A stretch of DNA of 64,000 bases from Nitrospirales bacterium (lineage in GTDB: Bacteria; Nitrospirota; Nitrospiria; Nitrospirales; UBA8639), in NCBI GenBank assembly GCA_022828225.1, contig JAJEJG010000013.1, positions 310,001-374,000 of the forward strand. Reading direction: 5' to 3'. Made by a program: the position numbers and the translations under genes. Under the pieces are notes generated by a model. It was not told the DNA's origin and made no database searches. It saw only the letters and a list, made by a program, of their open reading frames with translations. Position 1 is the stretch's first letter. Each line of letters starts with the position of its first letter. This document shows, piece by piece, positions 16,145 through 25,500 of this stretch.

Positions 16145-16940
16145 CAAAACAGATATGCCTGCCCAGCCTGCCCTGAGCAAAGTCGAAGGGAGCCTGGCCG
16201 AAGGGACCGATGCCGTGGAATCGGCTGCGGATCCTTCTCTGTCGTCCTCGGTCGCCGGTCCTTCTTGTGAACCGGATGAAGGCGCGGGTCTCGCCGACGG
16301 ATTGAGTGAGCAGGAACTCAAGGGGATTATCGAAGCCCTGTTGTTCGTGTCCCGTGAGCCTCTTCTTCTCGACAAAGTCACCACGGTCCTGGCGGGCCCG
16401 CCCAAGGTGGCAATCCATAACGCCATGAAGGCCCTTCAGCAGGATTATGACCAGGACGGCCGTGGCCTCCAGATTGTCGAGTTGGCCGGCGGGTACGCCA
16501 TGGTCACGCGGGCCGATTGCGCCCCATGGATCACCAAGCTGAATAAGGTCAAGGCGTCCGTCAAAGTGTCCCGGTCGGCATTGGAAACCCTGGCGATTAT
16601 CGCCTACAAGCAACCGGCCATGCGTGCGGAGATCGAACAGATTCGCGGGGTGGAAACCTCGAGCGTGTTACGGACGTTGCTCGACCAGAAACTCATCCGA
16701 ATCGTTGGCCGAAAGGACATCCCCGGACGTCCGATCCTGTATGGCACTTCAAAGACCTTCCTTCAGAAATTCGGGCTACGGGATCTCCGGGATTTGCCGC
16801 CCCTCCGTGACTTTGCGGCATTGGGGCAAGGAGAAAATCCCGAACTGTTCGCAGAAGACCTGGATGGTCCTCAGCAAGCCGGTGCCGAACCGGTTGTCGA
16901 AGAGCCCGCCCGGGAGTATCCCGAACCCGTCGCCACGTAG
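16125..16940 (+). CDS. scpB: Segregation and condensation protein B
   Basis: This condensin partner of ScpA has 271 residues from ATG 16125, which has a GGAGG site 7 bases upstream; an ATG at 16104 is also in frame. Its two winged-helix domains are visible as IIEALLFVSREPLLLDKV and ALETLAIIAYKQPAMRAEI, then RPILYGTSKTFLQKFGL. The acidic N-terminal extension contains an in-frame short repeat (PALSKVEG). The TAG stop lies within a GTAGGGGCGG REP repeat. It overlaps scpA by 20 bases. Confidence 0.92.
   Translation: MGMESSDKTDMPAQPALSKVEGSLAEGTDAVESAADPSLSSSVAGPSCEPDEGAGLADGLSEQELKGIIEALLFVSREPLLLDKVTTVLAGPPKVAIHNAMKALQQDYDQDGRGLQIVELAGGYAMVTRADCAPWITKLNKVKASVKVSRSALETLAIIAYKQPAMRAEIEQIRGVETSSVLRTLLDQKLIRIVGRKDIPGRPILYGTSKTFLQKFGLRDLRDLPPLRDFAALGQGENPELFAEDLDGPQQAGAEPVVEEPAREYPEPVAT
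16165..16190 (+). repeat. Short TCGACTTCGCTCAGG-type repeat, in frame in scpB
   Basis: AGCCTGCCCTGAGCAAAGTC and GAAGGG form the same unit as at 10686 and 36421. It is read as PALSKVEG in the linker before the first winged helix. Confidence 0.75.
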
Positions 16941-16963
16941 GGGCGGACCTGCGGTTTCGCCTT

Positions 16964-16998
16964 GCCTCTGTGGCCTGAGACAGAGGCCTTCTCTTTCC
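16964..16998 (+). terminator. Possible terminator hairpin after scpB
   Basis: GCCTCTGT (16964-16971) pairs perfectly with ACAGAGGC (16980-16987) around an 8-base loop and is followed by CTTCTCTTTCC. The T-rich tail is weak. It lies just after the GTAG REP at 16937 and before the displaced oxidoreductase fragment. Confidence 0.45.
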
Positions 16999-17113
16999 AA
17001 ACCATCGCCTTTCCCGAATCGGAACGGATCTCAGGCGCCTGCTTGACCCGGCCAAGGTGAAGGATGACGTGTCCACCTTACGTGCGTATGCGGTCGATGC
17101 CAGCATCTATCCT
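16988..17113 (+). pseudogene. Displaced 5' fragment of the FAD/Fe-S oxidoreductase gene
   Basis: This stretch translates, without an ATG, as LFPNHRLSRIGTDLRRLLD, PAKVKDDVSTLRAY and AVDASIY, which aligns with the N-terminus of the intact protein 737 bases downstream. Bases 17060-17111 are identical to 17797-17848 over 52 bp, while the part before (17021-17059) is diverged in sequence but similar in protein. It ends abruptly at the start of the toxin-antitoxin region. It is best read as the original gene start, cut off when the module arrived. Confidence 0.8.
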
Positions 17114-17168
17114 CGGTTAGCTTGCTTTTTCCTTCACGTGAGCATAGCCTAACCGTCGGAACTATTAT
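17114..17168 (+). promoter_or_regulatory. Inverted repeat and promoter region of the toxin-antitoxin module
   Basis: CGGTTAG (17114-17120) and CTAACCG (17149-17155) form a 7-bp inverted repeat. TATTAT at 17163-17168 is a possible -10 element, followed by an AGGAGGAG ribosome site before the antitoxin ATG. Antitoxins of this class usually repress their own promoter, and this dyad is the natural candidate operator. Confidence 0.45.
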
Positions 17169-17182
17169 AGGAGGAGATAAAG

Positions 17183-17380
17183 ATGGCAACGGCTAAGAGC
17201 GAAGCGCTGAAGATGATTCAAAATCTTCCTGACGATATAACGACTGGCGTGATCATGGAGGAACTGTTTTTTAAGCAGCAGGTGGAGAAGGGGCTTCAAG
17301 ATGTCGCCGAAGGGCATGTGGTCAGCCATGAAGAATTAAAAGAAAGAATCGCTCGATGGCGAAACTCCGTTGGTCGCTGA
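17183..17380 (+). CDS. Antitoxin partner of a RelE/ParE toxin
   Basis: This small protein of 65 residues (ATAKSEALKMIQNLPDDITT at the N-terminus, then helices ending KERIARWRNSVGR) has a strong AGGAGGAG ribosome site. It overlaps the toxin gene by 25 bases, the standard antitoxin-first arrangement. The pattern EALKMIQNLPDDIT followed by IMEELFFKQQVEKGL is typical of small antitoxins paired with RelE/ParE toxins, though I cannot name the exact subfamily. The C-terminal helix should wrap the toxin. Confidence 0.8.
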   Translation: MATAKSEALKMIQNLPDDITTGVIMEELFFKQQVEKGLQDVAEGHVVSHEELKERIARWRNSVGR

Positions 17381-17673
17381 CCGCCGGAAACGATCTGCGG
17401 GATATCGAAGATTTTATTGCGAGAGATTCTGTACTGCACGCGGTCACATTTGCCGATCGCATTCTCGAAACTGCCGAACAAGTCCTCAGCACACCCAATC
17501 TCGGTCGTATCGTTCCAGAGTTCAAGCGCGAAAACCTCCGAGAGGTCATTTTCAGAGGATATCGCATTGTCTATCTGCTCCGGAACGAGGAGATCATCAT
17601 TCTTCGCGTCGTGCATGGTGCACGAGATTTGCGTGACCTTGTTCATCGGGAGCCGTGGGATATTTCTCCCTAG
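17356..17673 (+). CDS. RelE/ParE-family toxin
   Basis: This protein of 105 residues shows the ParE-type pattern: LRWSLTAGNDLRDIEDFIAR, then AVTFADRILETAEQVL, NLGRIVPEF, LREVIFRGYRIVYLL and ILRVVHGARDLRDL. In this fold, ParE members poison DNA gyrase and RelE members cleave mRNA at the ribosome. The GYRIVY and HGARDL motifs look more like ParE. It overlaps the antitoxin and precedes the intact oxidoreductase gene by 48 bases. Confidence 0.9.
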   Translation: MAKLRWSLTAGNDLRDIEDFIARDSVLHAVTFADRILETAEQVLSTPNLGRIVPEFKRENLREVIFRGYRIVYLLRNEEIIILRVVHGARDLRDLVHREPWDISP

Positions 17674-17721
17674 GTTAGTAAGGCTCATTCTTCCCGCAAG
17701 TGTTCGGAAGCAGCACGACGC

Positions 17722-20598
17722 ATGAATCTCGTACTCCCCGATAAACGCTCAGGCATTGGAACGGATCTCCGGCGTCTCCTTGGCCAGGCAAAGGTCAAGG
17801 ATGACGTGTCCACCTTACGTGCGTATGCGGTCGATGCCAGCATCTATCGCCTGACGCCCCAGGTTGTGGTGCTCCCGGAACGTGAAACGGATATCGACCT
17901 GGTCCTGGACTACGCCGTGACCCGGGGCATCCCACTGACCGCACGCGCAGCCGGCACCAACCTCACGGGGTCGGCTATCGGGTCGGGCATCATTCTGGAC
18001 GTGTCGCGTCTCAACCGAATCCTCGAAGTGAACGCCGAGGAGAAGTGGGCGCGCGTGCAACCCGGCATCGTGCTCAACGAGTTGAATGCCCAACTGGCTT
18101 CCACCGGCCTCATGTTCGGTCCGGATCCATCCAGCGGCGACATGTGCAAGTTGGGCGGGATGTTGGCCAACAATTCGTCGGGACCGCACACCCTGCGGTA
18201 CGGGTCCGTCAAGGATAACGTGATGTCCATGCGGGTCAGGCTTGAATCGGGCGGGTGGCTGACCGCAGGCCGTGAACCCTTGGACGGGGACGGCATCCCC
18301 CGGACGCTCGCAGGCTTCCAGGGGTTGCACAAAGTCTTTGACCTGGTGCGGGCCAACCTGGATTTCATTCAAGCCAAACGCCCGCGCGTCAGCAAGAACA
18401 GCGCGGGGTACAACCTCTTTGGCCTGGCGGAAGGCCTCACACAAGGAGTCTATGACCTTCCGAAGTTGTTCGTGGGGAGTGAGGGCACCCTGGGCGTGTT
18501 CAGTGAGGCAACGATCCGGCTGGTGGACCGCCCGCGTTCGACCGCGACCGGCATGATTCATTTCCGGGATCTCGAAGAAATGGGCGAAGCGGTCCATCCC
18601 TTGTTGCGGCTCGATCCGTTGGCTCTCGAAGTCATGGATGCCAACACGCTGGATCTCATCGGCCGGTCGCAGTACGGCATTCCCGACGATGCCGCGGCAA
18701 CCCTGCTCATTGAATTCGATCGAGAGGGCGACCACGGCGGGATTGCGCAACTGCATGAGGCCTGCCGGTCGTATCGTCTGTCCGGCGATCCCGTGGTCGC
18801 GACCGATCCGGAACACCAACGGAATCTCTGGAAAGCCCGAAAAGCCCTCTATCCCACGCTGTACCGGTACGACGCCAGGAAAAAGCCCATCAACTACGTG
18901 GATGACGTGGTCGTGGCCGCGGAACACATGGGCGAGTTGATTCGCTACCTGGACCGGGTTTTCGGTCCCGCGAAGGTCCGGGTGGCGATTTTCGGTCATA
19001 TCGGGAACGGCAATGCCCACGTCGTGCCGTTGCTGGACGTGAATGATGAGCAGGATTTCCAGCGCATGGTGGACACGTATTATGAGGTGCATGACACGAT
19101 TCTCGACCGGTTTCAGGGCTCCGTTTGCGGGGAACACGGGGACGGCCGCGTCCGCGCCGAAATGGTCAGACGGATGTTCGGCGACGAGTTGTACGGTCTC
19201 TTTGTGCAGGTCAAGCAGGCCATGGATCCGGCTGGGATTCTGAACCCCGGCGTGAAAATCAGCGAGACCGCATTTACCGAGCACATCGACTTCGAACGGT
19301 TAGGGAAATCCTGCGCCACCTGCGCGAAATGCAATGCGGTCTGCCCGGTGTACGACGTGTTTCAATCCGAAGACATGAGTTCGCGGGGATGGTATGAAAT
19401 CGTCACCGCGCCGGACTACAGCTATTTGGAGTCCAAGCGCGTCGTGGAAGCGTGCTTGAATTGCAAATCGTGCAGAACCATCTGCCCGGCGGGCGTGGAC
19501 GTGTCCGAACTGATCCTTGAACGACGGGCGGAACATCCGAACGCCCTGGCCGGGAAAATCTTTGCCCTGCACGCGCGACAGGAGCGGTTCGGTACGTTGA
19601 TCAAGCTGGCCGCGAAAACGCAAGCGCTTTGGGACCGGCCGCTGATTAGAAAAATCGGCGAAGCGCTGCTGCGACCGTTCCTGGCGCGTCTCTCCGAACG
19701 GGCCCGGCTGCCTTGGGACATGAAACTACCGCGCCTGGCCACGTCGTTGTTACGTGAGCGGCATCGCGCGCTCTGTGTATCGTCTCCTCCCGTGCCATCG
19801 AACGATGCAAGCGGTGAGGGGACACGGGAAGGCGGCTCCCCACCCAAAGTAGCCTATTTTCACGGCTGTGCCGCCAATTACTTCGACGACGGCGTGGGTG
19901 ACGCCGTGATCAACGTCCTGGCGCAATACGGCGTGCAGCCCGACCTGCCGCCGCAACGATGTTCCGGGACGCCCATTGAGACGTATGGCCATCGGGCCCT
20001 GGCCAAGGAAGGGGCCCGGTATAACGTAGACAACCTCGCCGGATATGACGTGATCGTGACGGGGTGTGCGTCCTGTACGCTGGCGCTCAAGGATTATGCC
20101 AAGCTCTTCCAGGGTGAGCCCCAGGAGGCAAAAGCCGAACGGGTGTCGCAACGCGTGAAGCATATCGCGGAATACGTCGTGGAGTTGGACCCTGACCGCG
20201 CGAAACCGGCCGAATCGAACGGGACGCGCAAGGTCACGTATCATTCGTCCTGTCACCTGCGCGCGGCTGGCGTGACCTCCCAACCCCGGCAGTTGCTGGC
20301 CACGACGCCGGGTCTCGACTACGTCGAGATGCAGGATGCCGACCGTTGCGCGGGCGGGGCGGGCACCTACATTGTGAAGGACTATGACACTTCCCAGAAA
20401 ATTTTCGAGCGGAAGCGACGGGCGATCGCACGCAGCGGCGCGGAGATCGTGGCCACGAGTTGCCCGGCCTGCATGATTCAATTGAAAAACGGCTTGCCCG
20501 ACGGCACGACCGTCAAGCATATTGCCCAGGTCCTGGACGAATCGGCTCGAGAGGCGCGGGAATCCGACCGGCCCGGCTCTTTTTCCCCTCCTTTGTAA
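17722..20598 (+). CDS. FAD-linked oxidase and Fe-S oxidoreductase fusion (GlcD-GlcF / D-lactate dehydrogenase type)
   Basis: This encodes 958 residues. Residues 30-260 are a FAD-binding-4 domain (RAAGTNLTGSAIGSG, PDPSSGDMCKLGGMLANNSS). Residues 270-520 are the FAD-oxidase C domain, with GHIGNGNAH and GEHGDGRVR. Two 4Fe-4S motifs follow, CATCAKCNAVCP near residue 531 and CLNCKSCRTICP near 578, then two CCG domains (YFHGCAANYF with GCASCTLA; SSCHLRAAG with CPACMIQL). It should oxidise a 2-hydroxy acid such as D-lactate or glycolate and pass electrons to the respiratory chain. The last residues and the stop come from a CCCCTCC repeat. Its 5' end is duplicated upstream. Confidence 0.9.
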   Translation: MNLVLPDKRSGIGTDLRRLLGQAKVKDDVSTLRAYAVDASIYRLTPQVVVLPERETDIDLVLDYAVTRGIPLTARAAGTNLTGSAIGSGIILDVSRLNRILEVNAEEKWARVQPGIVLNELNAQLASTGLMFGPDPSSGDMCKLGGMLANNSSGPHTLRYGSVKDNVMSMRVRLESGGWLTAGREPLDGDGIPRTLAGFQGLHKVFDLVRANLDFIQAKRPRVSKNSAGYNLFGLAEGLTQGVYDLPKLFVGSEGTLGVFSEATIRLVDRPRSTATGMIHFRDLEEMGEAVHPLLRLDPLALEVMDANTLDLIGRSQYGIPDDAAATLLIEFDREGDHGGIAQLHEACRSYRLSGDPVVATDPEHQRNLWKARKALYPTLYRYDARKKPINYVDDVVVAAEHMGELIRYLDRVFGPAKVRVAIFGHIGNGNAHVVPLLDVNDEQDFQRMVDTYYEVHDTILDRFQGSVCGEHGDGRVRAEMVRRMFGDELYGLFVQVKQAMDPAGILNPGVKISETAFTEHIDFERLGKSCATCAKCNAVCPVYDVFQSEDMSSRGWYEIVTAPDYSYLESKRVVEACLNCKSCRTICPAGVDVSELILERRAEHPNALAGKIFALHARQERFGTLIKLAAKTQALWDRPLIRKIGEALLRPFLARLSERARLPWDMKLPRLATSLLRERHRALCVSSPPVPSNDASGEGTREGGSPPKVAYFHGCAANYFDDGVGDAVINVLAQYGVQPDLPPQRCSGTPIETYGHRALAKEGARYNVDNLAGYDVIVTGCASCTLALKDYAKLFQGEPQEAKAERVSQRVKHIAEYVVELDPDRAKPAESNGTRKVTYHSSCHLRAAGVTSQPRQLLATTPGLDYVEMQDADRCAGGAGTYIVKDYDTSQKIFERKRRAIARSGAEIVATSCPACMIQLKNGLPDGTTVKHIAQVLDESAREARESDRPGSFSPPL

Positions 20599-20620
20599 GG
20601 AGGGGCAAGGGGAGGTAGAG
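20582..20620. repeat. CCCCTCC hairpin repeat overlapping the end of the oxidoreductase gene
   Basis: CCCCTCCTT-TGT-AAGG-AGGGG followed by GGGGAGGTAGAG. The TAA at 20596-20598 inside the hairpin is the stop codon of the oxidoreductase, so the final residues SPPL are repeat-encoded. Confidence 0.7.
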
Positions 20621-20704
20621 GCATTGTCAGACGGGATTGTTGGGTGACGCTACGCTCATCCACCTGCGGGCGCGATTCTGGTCTTACAGAAGGAGGTTTT
20701 CACC

Positions 20705-20983
20705 ATGGTGACGATACGTGTATTCGGACAGGTTTTGCTCCCCTGCGTGGACGAGTCCGAGATTCAATGTGAGATTTCCGAGCCGGTCAGCGTGCGGGCC
20801 TTATTGGAAGGCAACCCGGAAACCCTGGGCGGGTTGATGGAATTCCTGCGAAAAGGCGAATTGATGGTCACGGTGAATCAAAAGATCAGTACCCAGGAAT
20901 CAATGGTCAAAGACGGCGACGTGGTGAAATTGACGCACCAGTTCAACCCCGAACACGAAGGCGCCCTGTGGCATAACCCGTAG
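20705..20983 (+). CDS. MoaD/ThiS-like beta-grasp protein without a terminal GG
   Basis: This protein of 92 residues has the ubiquitin-like order: MVTIRVFGQVLLP as the first strand pair, SVRALLEGNPETLGGLMEFL as the helix, then GELMVTVNQKIS and KDGDVVKLTHQF, the late strand motif of sulfur carriers. Sulfur carriers end in GG; this protein ends EGALWHNP, so it cannot be activated in the standard way. A strong AAGGAGG site precedes the ATG. No molybdopterin or thiamine genes are nearby. It may be a structural relative with another role. Confidence 0.65.
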   Translation: MVTIRVFGQVLLPCVDESEIQCEISEPVSVRALLEGNPETLGGLMEFLRKGELMVTVNQKISTQESMVKDGDVVKLTHQFNPEHEGALWHNP

Positions 20984-21002
20984 GAAGTGAAGTTGTTGCG
21001 GA

Positions 21003-21092
21003 ACATAGCAAAAACATAGCAAACATAGCATGAAACATAGCATTTCATAGCAATAATAGCAAAAACATAGCAGGCCATAGCAAGACATAGCA
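21003..21092 (+). repeat. Degenerate tandem ACATAGCA microsatellite
   Basis: ATAGC(A) occurs nine times in 90 bases (first at 21005, last near 21085), usually as ACATAGCA, with spacers of 3-6 bases. No open frame of interest uses it. It is much more A-rich than its surroundings and lies just after the MoaD-like gene. Confidence 0.8.
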
Positions 21093-21133
21093 CAAGCCTT
21101 TAGTCTCCTTCGGTCATTCCCGCCTTTCCCCTC

Positions 21134-21484
21134 CTGTCATTCCCGACATTCTTAATCGGGAATCCAGTGTCTTTCCTTTTTATGCGGGGTGTCGCCCCCG
21201 CGCGACGAGGTTCCTTCGCTCTGCTCAGGACAGGCTCTTTTGTTTCGGCAAAAGGACCCAAAACCATTGGCGTCCGGGCGTGGCCCTTCTGGTGCCTGTG
21301 CCCCTGTCCCGGTGGTGTGGGCTGCGGAACTCGCTTCGCTCAGACAGTCCTCGCCCTCATATAGAATTTGCGGGACCGGGGCGCAGCCACGCCCGCAGGC
21401 GCCGGGAAATGGCGCTATGAGATGGTGCCGCGACAAATGCAAAAACAAAGACGCTGGATCCCGGATCAAGTCCGGGATGACAAG
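21134..21484. repeat. Repeat-filled gap before accA
   Basis: Bases 21134-21174 match the left arm of the TGTCATTCCCG element. Bases 21212-21237 carry a variant of the short TTCGCTCTGCTCAGGACAGG repeat. Bases 21446-21484 are a right arm (ACGCTGGATCCCGGATC-AAGTCCGGGATGAC). Between them is low-complexity G/C-rich DNA that I cannot assign. The whole gap 20984-21541 appears non-coding. Confidence 0.55.
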
Positions 21485-21541
21485 AGGGGGTCGGGGCCGG
21501 CCCCTGTGCCGGTCCGCAAGGGAGAGGAGAGCGTGGTGCGG

Positions 21542-22495
21542 TCAGTCGTCGGCCAGTGCGGCCATTTGGCGGAATTTTTCGTAGCGGTTGGCGAGAAGCT
21601 GTTCGGTGGACGTAGTGAGGAGTTGGTTCAGTTGGGTGTGGAGGGTTTGGGCGAGGGATTGACTGGTGCCTTCCGCGTCGCGATGCGCGCCGCCGAGTGG
21701 TTCGGGCACGACTTCGTCGGCAATTCCCAGTTTGAGCAGTTCCGCGCCGGTCATTTTCAGGGCCGCGGCTGCGGCTTGCGTCTTGGTCGCATCTTCCCAC
21801 AGGATCGCCGCGCACCCTTCAGCGGAAATGACCGAGTATATCGAGTGCTCCAGCATCACGATCCGGTCGGCCACGCCCAAGCCCAACGCCCCGCCGCTAC
21901 CCCCTTCTCCCGTGATGACGGCCACGATCGGCACCTTGAGCCGGGACATGGCGAAGAGGTTTCCGGCAATGGCCCTGGCTTGACCGCGTTCCTCGGCTCC
22001 GATGCCGGGGTAGGCTCCCGGCGTATCGATAAACGTGACGACCGGGCGTTTGAATTTCTCGGCCAACTGCATCAACCGCAGGGCTTTGCGATAGCCTTCC
22101 GGATTGGCCATACCGAAATTTCGCTTCACCCGCTCCTTGAAAGTTTGTCCTTTTTCATGACCGATGACGCAAATGGACCGGCCCCGGAACGTGGCGAATC
22201 CGCCGACGACGGCCTTGTCGTCGCCGAAGGCGCGATCGCCGTGGAGTTCGAGAAAGTCTTCGCACATGTGCTTCATATAGTCCAGGATCGACGGGCGTTG
22301 GGGATGGCGGGCGATCTGCGTTTGCTGCCAGGGGGTCAGGTTGCCGAAGATTTCCTGCTCCGTCTTGGTCAACCGGCTCTGGAGAATGCGGATCAGCCGC
22401 GGGAGGGCTTTCCTTTCGGACCCCGATTTCTTCAGCTTCTCCAGCCGTTCCTCGAGTTCTTTCAATGGCTTTTCGAATTCCAGAAAATCGCGCAT
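21542..22495 (-). CDS. accA: Acetyl-CoA carboxylase carboxyltransferase subunit alpha
   Basis: This encodes 317 residues, the normal length. The N-terminal FLEFEKPLKELEERLEKLK helix is followed by the conserved ARHPQRPSILDYMKHM, DRAFGDDKAVVGGFA, VIGHEKGQ and TFIDTPGAYPGIGAEERGQ. EGGSGGALGLGVADRI holds the glycine-rich oxyanion region. With AccD it transfers CO2 from biotin to acetyl-CoA, the first step of fatty-acid synthesis. It follows dnaE by 12 bases; dnaE-accA is the order known from other bacteria. Confidence 0.96.
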   Translation of the reverse strand: MRDFLEFEKPLKELEERLEKLKKSGSERKALPRLIRILQSRLTKTEQEIFGNLTPWQQTQIARHPQRPSILDYMKHMCEDFLELHGDRAFGDDKAVVGGFATFRGRSICVIGHEKGQTFKERVKRNFGMANPEGYRKALRLMQLAEKFKRPVVTFIDTPGAYPGIGAEERGQARAIAGNLFAMSRLKVPIVAVITGEGGSGGALGLGVADRIVMLEHSIYSVISAEGCAAILWEDATKTQAAAAALKMTGAELLKLGIADEVVPEPLGGAHRDAEGTSQSLAQTLHTQLNQLLTTSTEQLLANRYEKFRQMAALADD

Positions 22496-22507
22496 GGCAG
22501 ACTCGCG

Positions 22508-25500
22508 TCAGTGAAACGTGACGGTTTCTTTCCCGAGAATTTGCTCCACTTCATACACCAGGTTCGAACTCGGCAGCACGCCCAAATTCGGCAACGGGGC
22601 GCTTTCCGCGTGCACCTGGGAATCCAGATGGAAATGAAAGGCGACCGGGGCCGGCCCCGGGTGACGGTGTAACACTTCGTGCAGTTTGGGGAGTTTGCCC
22701 CACGTGTCCGGGGTTTCCGCGAGTTGGACCACAACCCGTTTCACCGTCCTGGCCTGCAAGTCGTTCAGGGGTTCCAGTTTGGTCGCCTTCAGGCGGGCGC
22801 CCGTATCCATGTGATCCACCGTGCCGGCCGCCTGGATGACGGTATCCGCGTTCAGAAACTCCGCACAGTTTTGGAACAGTTCGGGGAACACGATGACTTC
22901 GACCAACCCCTGCAAGTCTTCCAATTGGACGTACGCCATCCGGTTCCCTTTTTTTGTGGTGGTGACTTTGATGCTGCCGATCACCCCGCAGATTTTGATT
23001 TCCCGGCCTTCGTGCGTCTCGTGAAGCGTGGCCGTGGTATGCGTCGACAGCAGGCGAATGGCTTCGGCGTGTTGGGTCAACGGATGCGCGGTGATGTAGA
23101 ATCCGGTCAGTTCCCGTTCAAATTGGAGGATTTGGGTCTGCTGCCATTCATCGATCGCGGGTAGCGGTCGAGTCAGGCCGTCCGGGTTGGAGTCATCCGC
23201 GTCACCGGTCCCGAATAATGAGGTCTGCCCCAAGGCGCGCTCTTTTTGAATCGCGTTGGCTTCATCCAGTGTACGTTCCATGATTGCCGTTAATTGAGCC
23301 CGTTTTGCTCCCATGGAGTCAAATGCGCCGACCTTGATCAGACCCTCGATCACGCGCTTGTTGACCTTGTGCAGGTCGATCCGGCAACAGAAATCGAAAA
23401 AGGACGCAAAGGGCTCTTCGGCTTCCCGGCTCGCAATGATGGATTCAATGGCGCTGCCGCCGACGTTCTTGATGGCCGCCAGCCCGAATCGAATTCCTCC
23501 CTCCACGACGGTAAAGTTCTTCTGGCTCTCGTTCACGTCCGGCGGGAGAATCGTAATCCCGCGTTCGCGGCATTCGGTGAAATAGCCCACCATTTTGTCC
23601 GTGTTTCCCATTTCGCTCGTGAGCAACGCGGCCATGAATTCGGTGGGATGATGCGCTTTCAGATAAGCCGTTTGGAACGTCACCAGGGCATAGGCTGCCG
23701 AATGCGACTTGTTGAATCCATACCCGGCAAAGTACGCCATCTGGTCGAAGATCTTTTCGGCTTTCTTTTCCGTGAACCCCTTGGCCTTGGCCCCCTCGAG
23801 AAACAACTCCTTTTGCTTGGCCATCTCCTCGGGCTTTTTCTTCCCCATGGCCCGGCGGAGCAAATCGGCCTGCCCCAGACTGAACCCGGCCATGAGATTG
23901 GCAATGGCCATGACCTGTTCCTGATACACCATGACCCCGTAGGTTTCCTTGAGAATGGGTTCCACCGCCGGGGGGTCGTACGCAATTTTCAAGGGATCGC
24001 GTTTGCGCTTGATAAAGTCATCCACCATGCCGCTTTCCAGGGGACCCGGCCGGTAGAGGGCGAGGATCGCGATGAGATCTTCGAAGCCCTCCGGTTTGAT
24101 GCGGACCAATAAATTGCGCATACCGGAACTTTCCAGTTGGAATATCCCCGAGGTCTTACCGGAGGCCAGCAGCGCGTAGGTCTCGGCGTCGTTCAGCGGA
24201 AGCCGTTCGATATCGAGGTGTTCTCCCCGGGCCTGGTTCACCATGGTCACGGCGTGGTGAATCATGGTGAGGGTTTTCAGCCCGAGAAAATCGAACTTCA
24301 CCAAGCCCACTTTTTCGATGTCCGTCATCGAGTATTGCGTGACGACTTCGTTGTTGGCCGTTTTGTACAACGGCACGTGTTCGATCAGGGGTTTCTGTGA
24401 AATCACCACGCCTGCCGCGTGCGTGGAAGCGTGTCGCGCCAGGCCTTCGAGGGCTTGGGCCGTCTCCATGAGTTCCTTCATCCGTCCATCGCCGTCGACC
24501 AGTTCCTGCAGGCGCGGCTCCTGGGTCAAGGCATCTTTCAAGGTGATGTTGAGCTGTGCCGGCACGAGTTTGGCCACGCGGTCCACTTCGGCGTAGGGAA
24601 TATCCATCACGCGGCCCACGTCCCGGATGGCGGCTTTGGCGCCCAGTGTCCCGAACGTGATGATCTGACACACGTGGTCTTCGCCGTATTTCTCGATCAC
24701 GTAATTGATGACTTCTCCCCGGCGGTCCATGCAGAAATCCATGTCGATGTCCGGCATGCTCACGCGTTCGGGATTGAGGAACCGTTCAAAGAGCAGGTTG
24801 TACGTGAGCGGATCCAGGTCGGTGATGGAAAGGGCATAGGCAATCAAACTGCCGGCTGCCGATCCCCGTCCGGGTCCCACCGGAATGCCGCGCGACCGGG
24901 CAAACTTGATGATGTCCCAGACCACCAGGAAATAGCCGGCATAGCCCATCTGGGTGAGTACGGCCAATTCTTCCTGCAGGCGGAGTTGGTATGCCTCAGT
25001 CGGCAGGCTCGACGGCCGGGCTTTCAGGCGTTCGGCCAAGCCTTCCTTGGCCAGGGTCTCCAAATAGGTTTCATGGGTGAACCCTTCGGGTACTTGGTAG
25101 TGCGGGAGCGATATGGTGTTGTTGCTCAGGTCCAACCCGCATTGTTCCGCGATGCGACAGGTGTTCAGTACGGCTTCGGGGAGTTCGGAAAACTCCCGGA
25201 CCATCTCTGCCGTGGACTTGACGTACAGTTGGTCGGTGTCGAATTTCATGCGGTTGGTGTCGCTCAACGTCTTGCCGGTTTGCAGGCAGAGCATGATTTC
25301 ATGCGGGCGCGCGTCTTCTTTTTTCAAATAATGGCAGTCGTTGGTTCCCGCCAACGGAATGCCGAGTTTTTTGTGGATCTCCACGAGGCCCCGGTTGGCG
25401 ATCAGTTGATGATCGAGCCCATTGGCCTGGACTTCCAGATAATAATGGTCTTTTCCGAAGATCTCGCGGTACTCTCCGGCGGTTTGTGCGGCTTTCTCCA

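Noticed and set aside
17815-19284. A 489-residue minus-strand frame
   Set aside because: It is a shadow of the oxidoreductase gene, with no recognisable domain and His/Arg/Gln-rich composition typical of antisense frames.
21003-21092. A CRISPR or coding repeat in the ACATAGCA stretch
   Set aside because: Spacing is irregular and short, and the open frames over it have low-complexity Cys/Tyr/Phe products.
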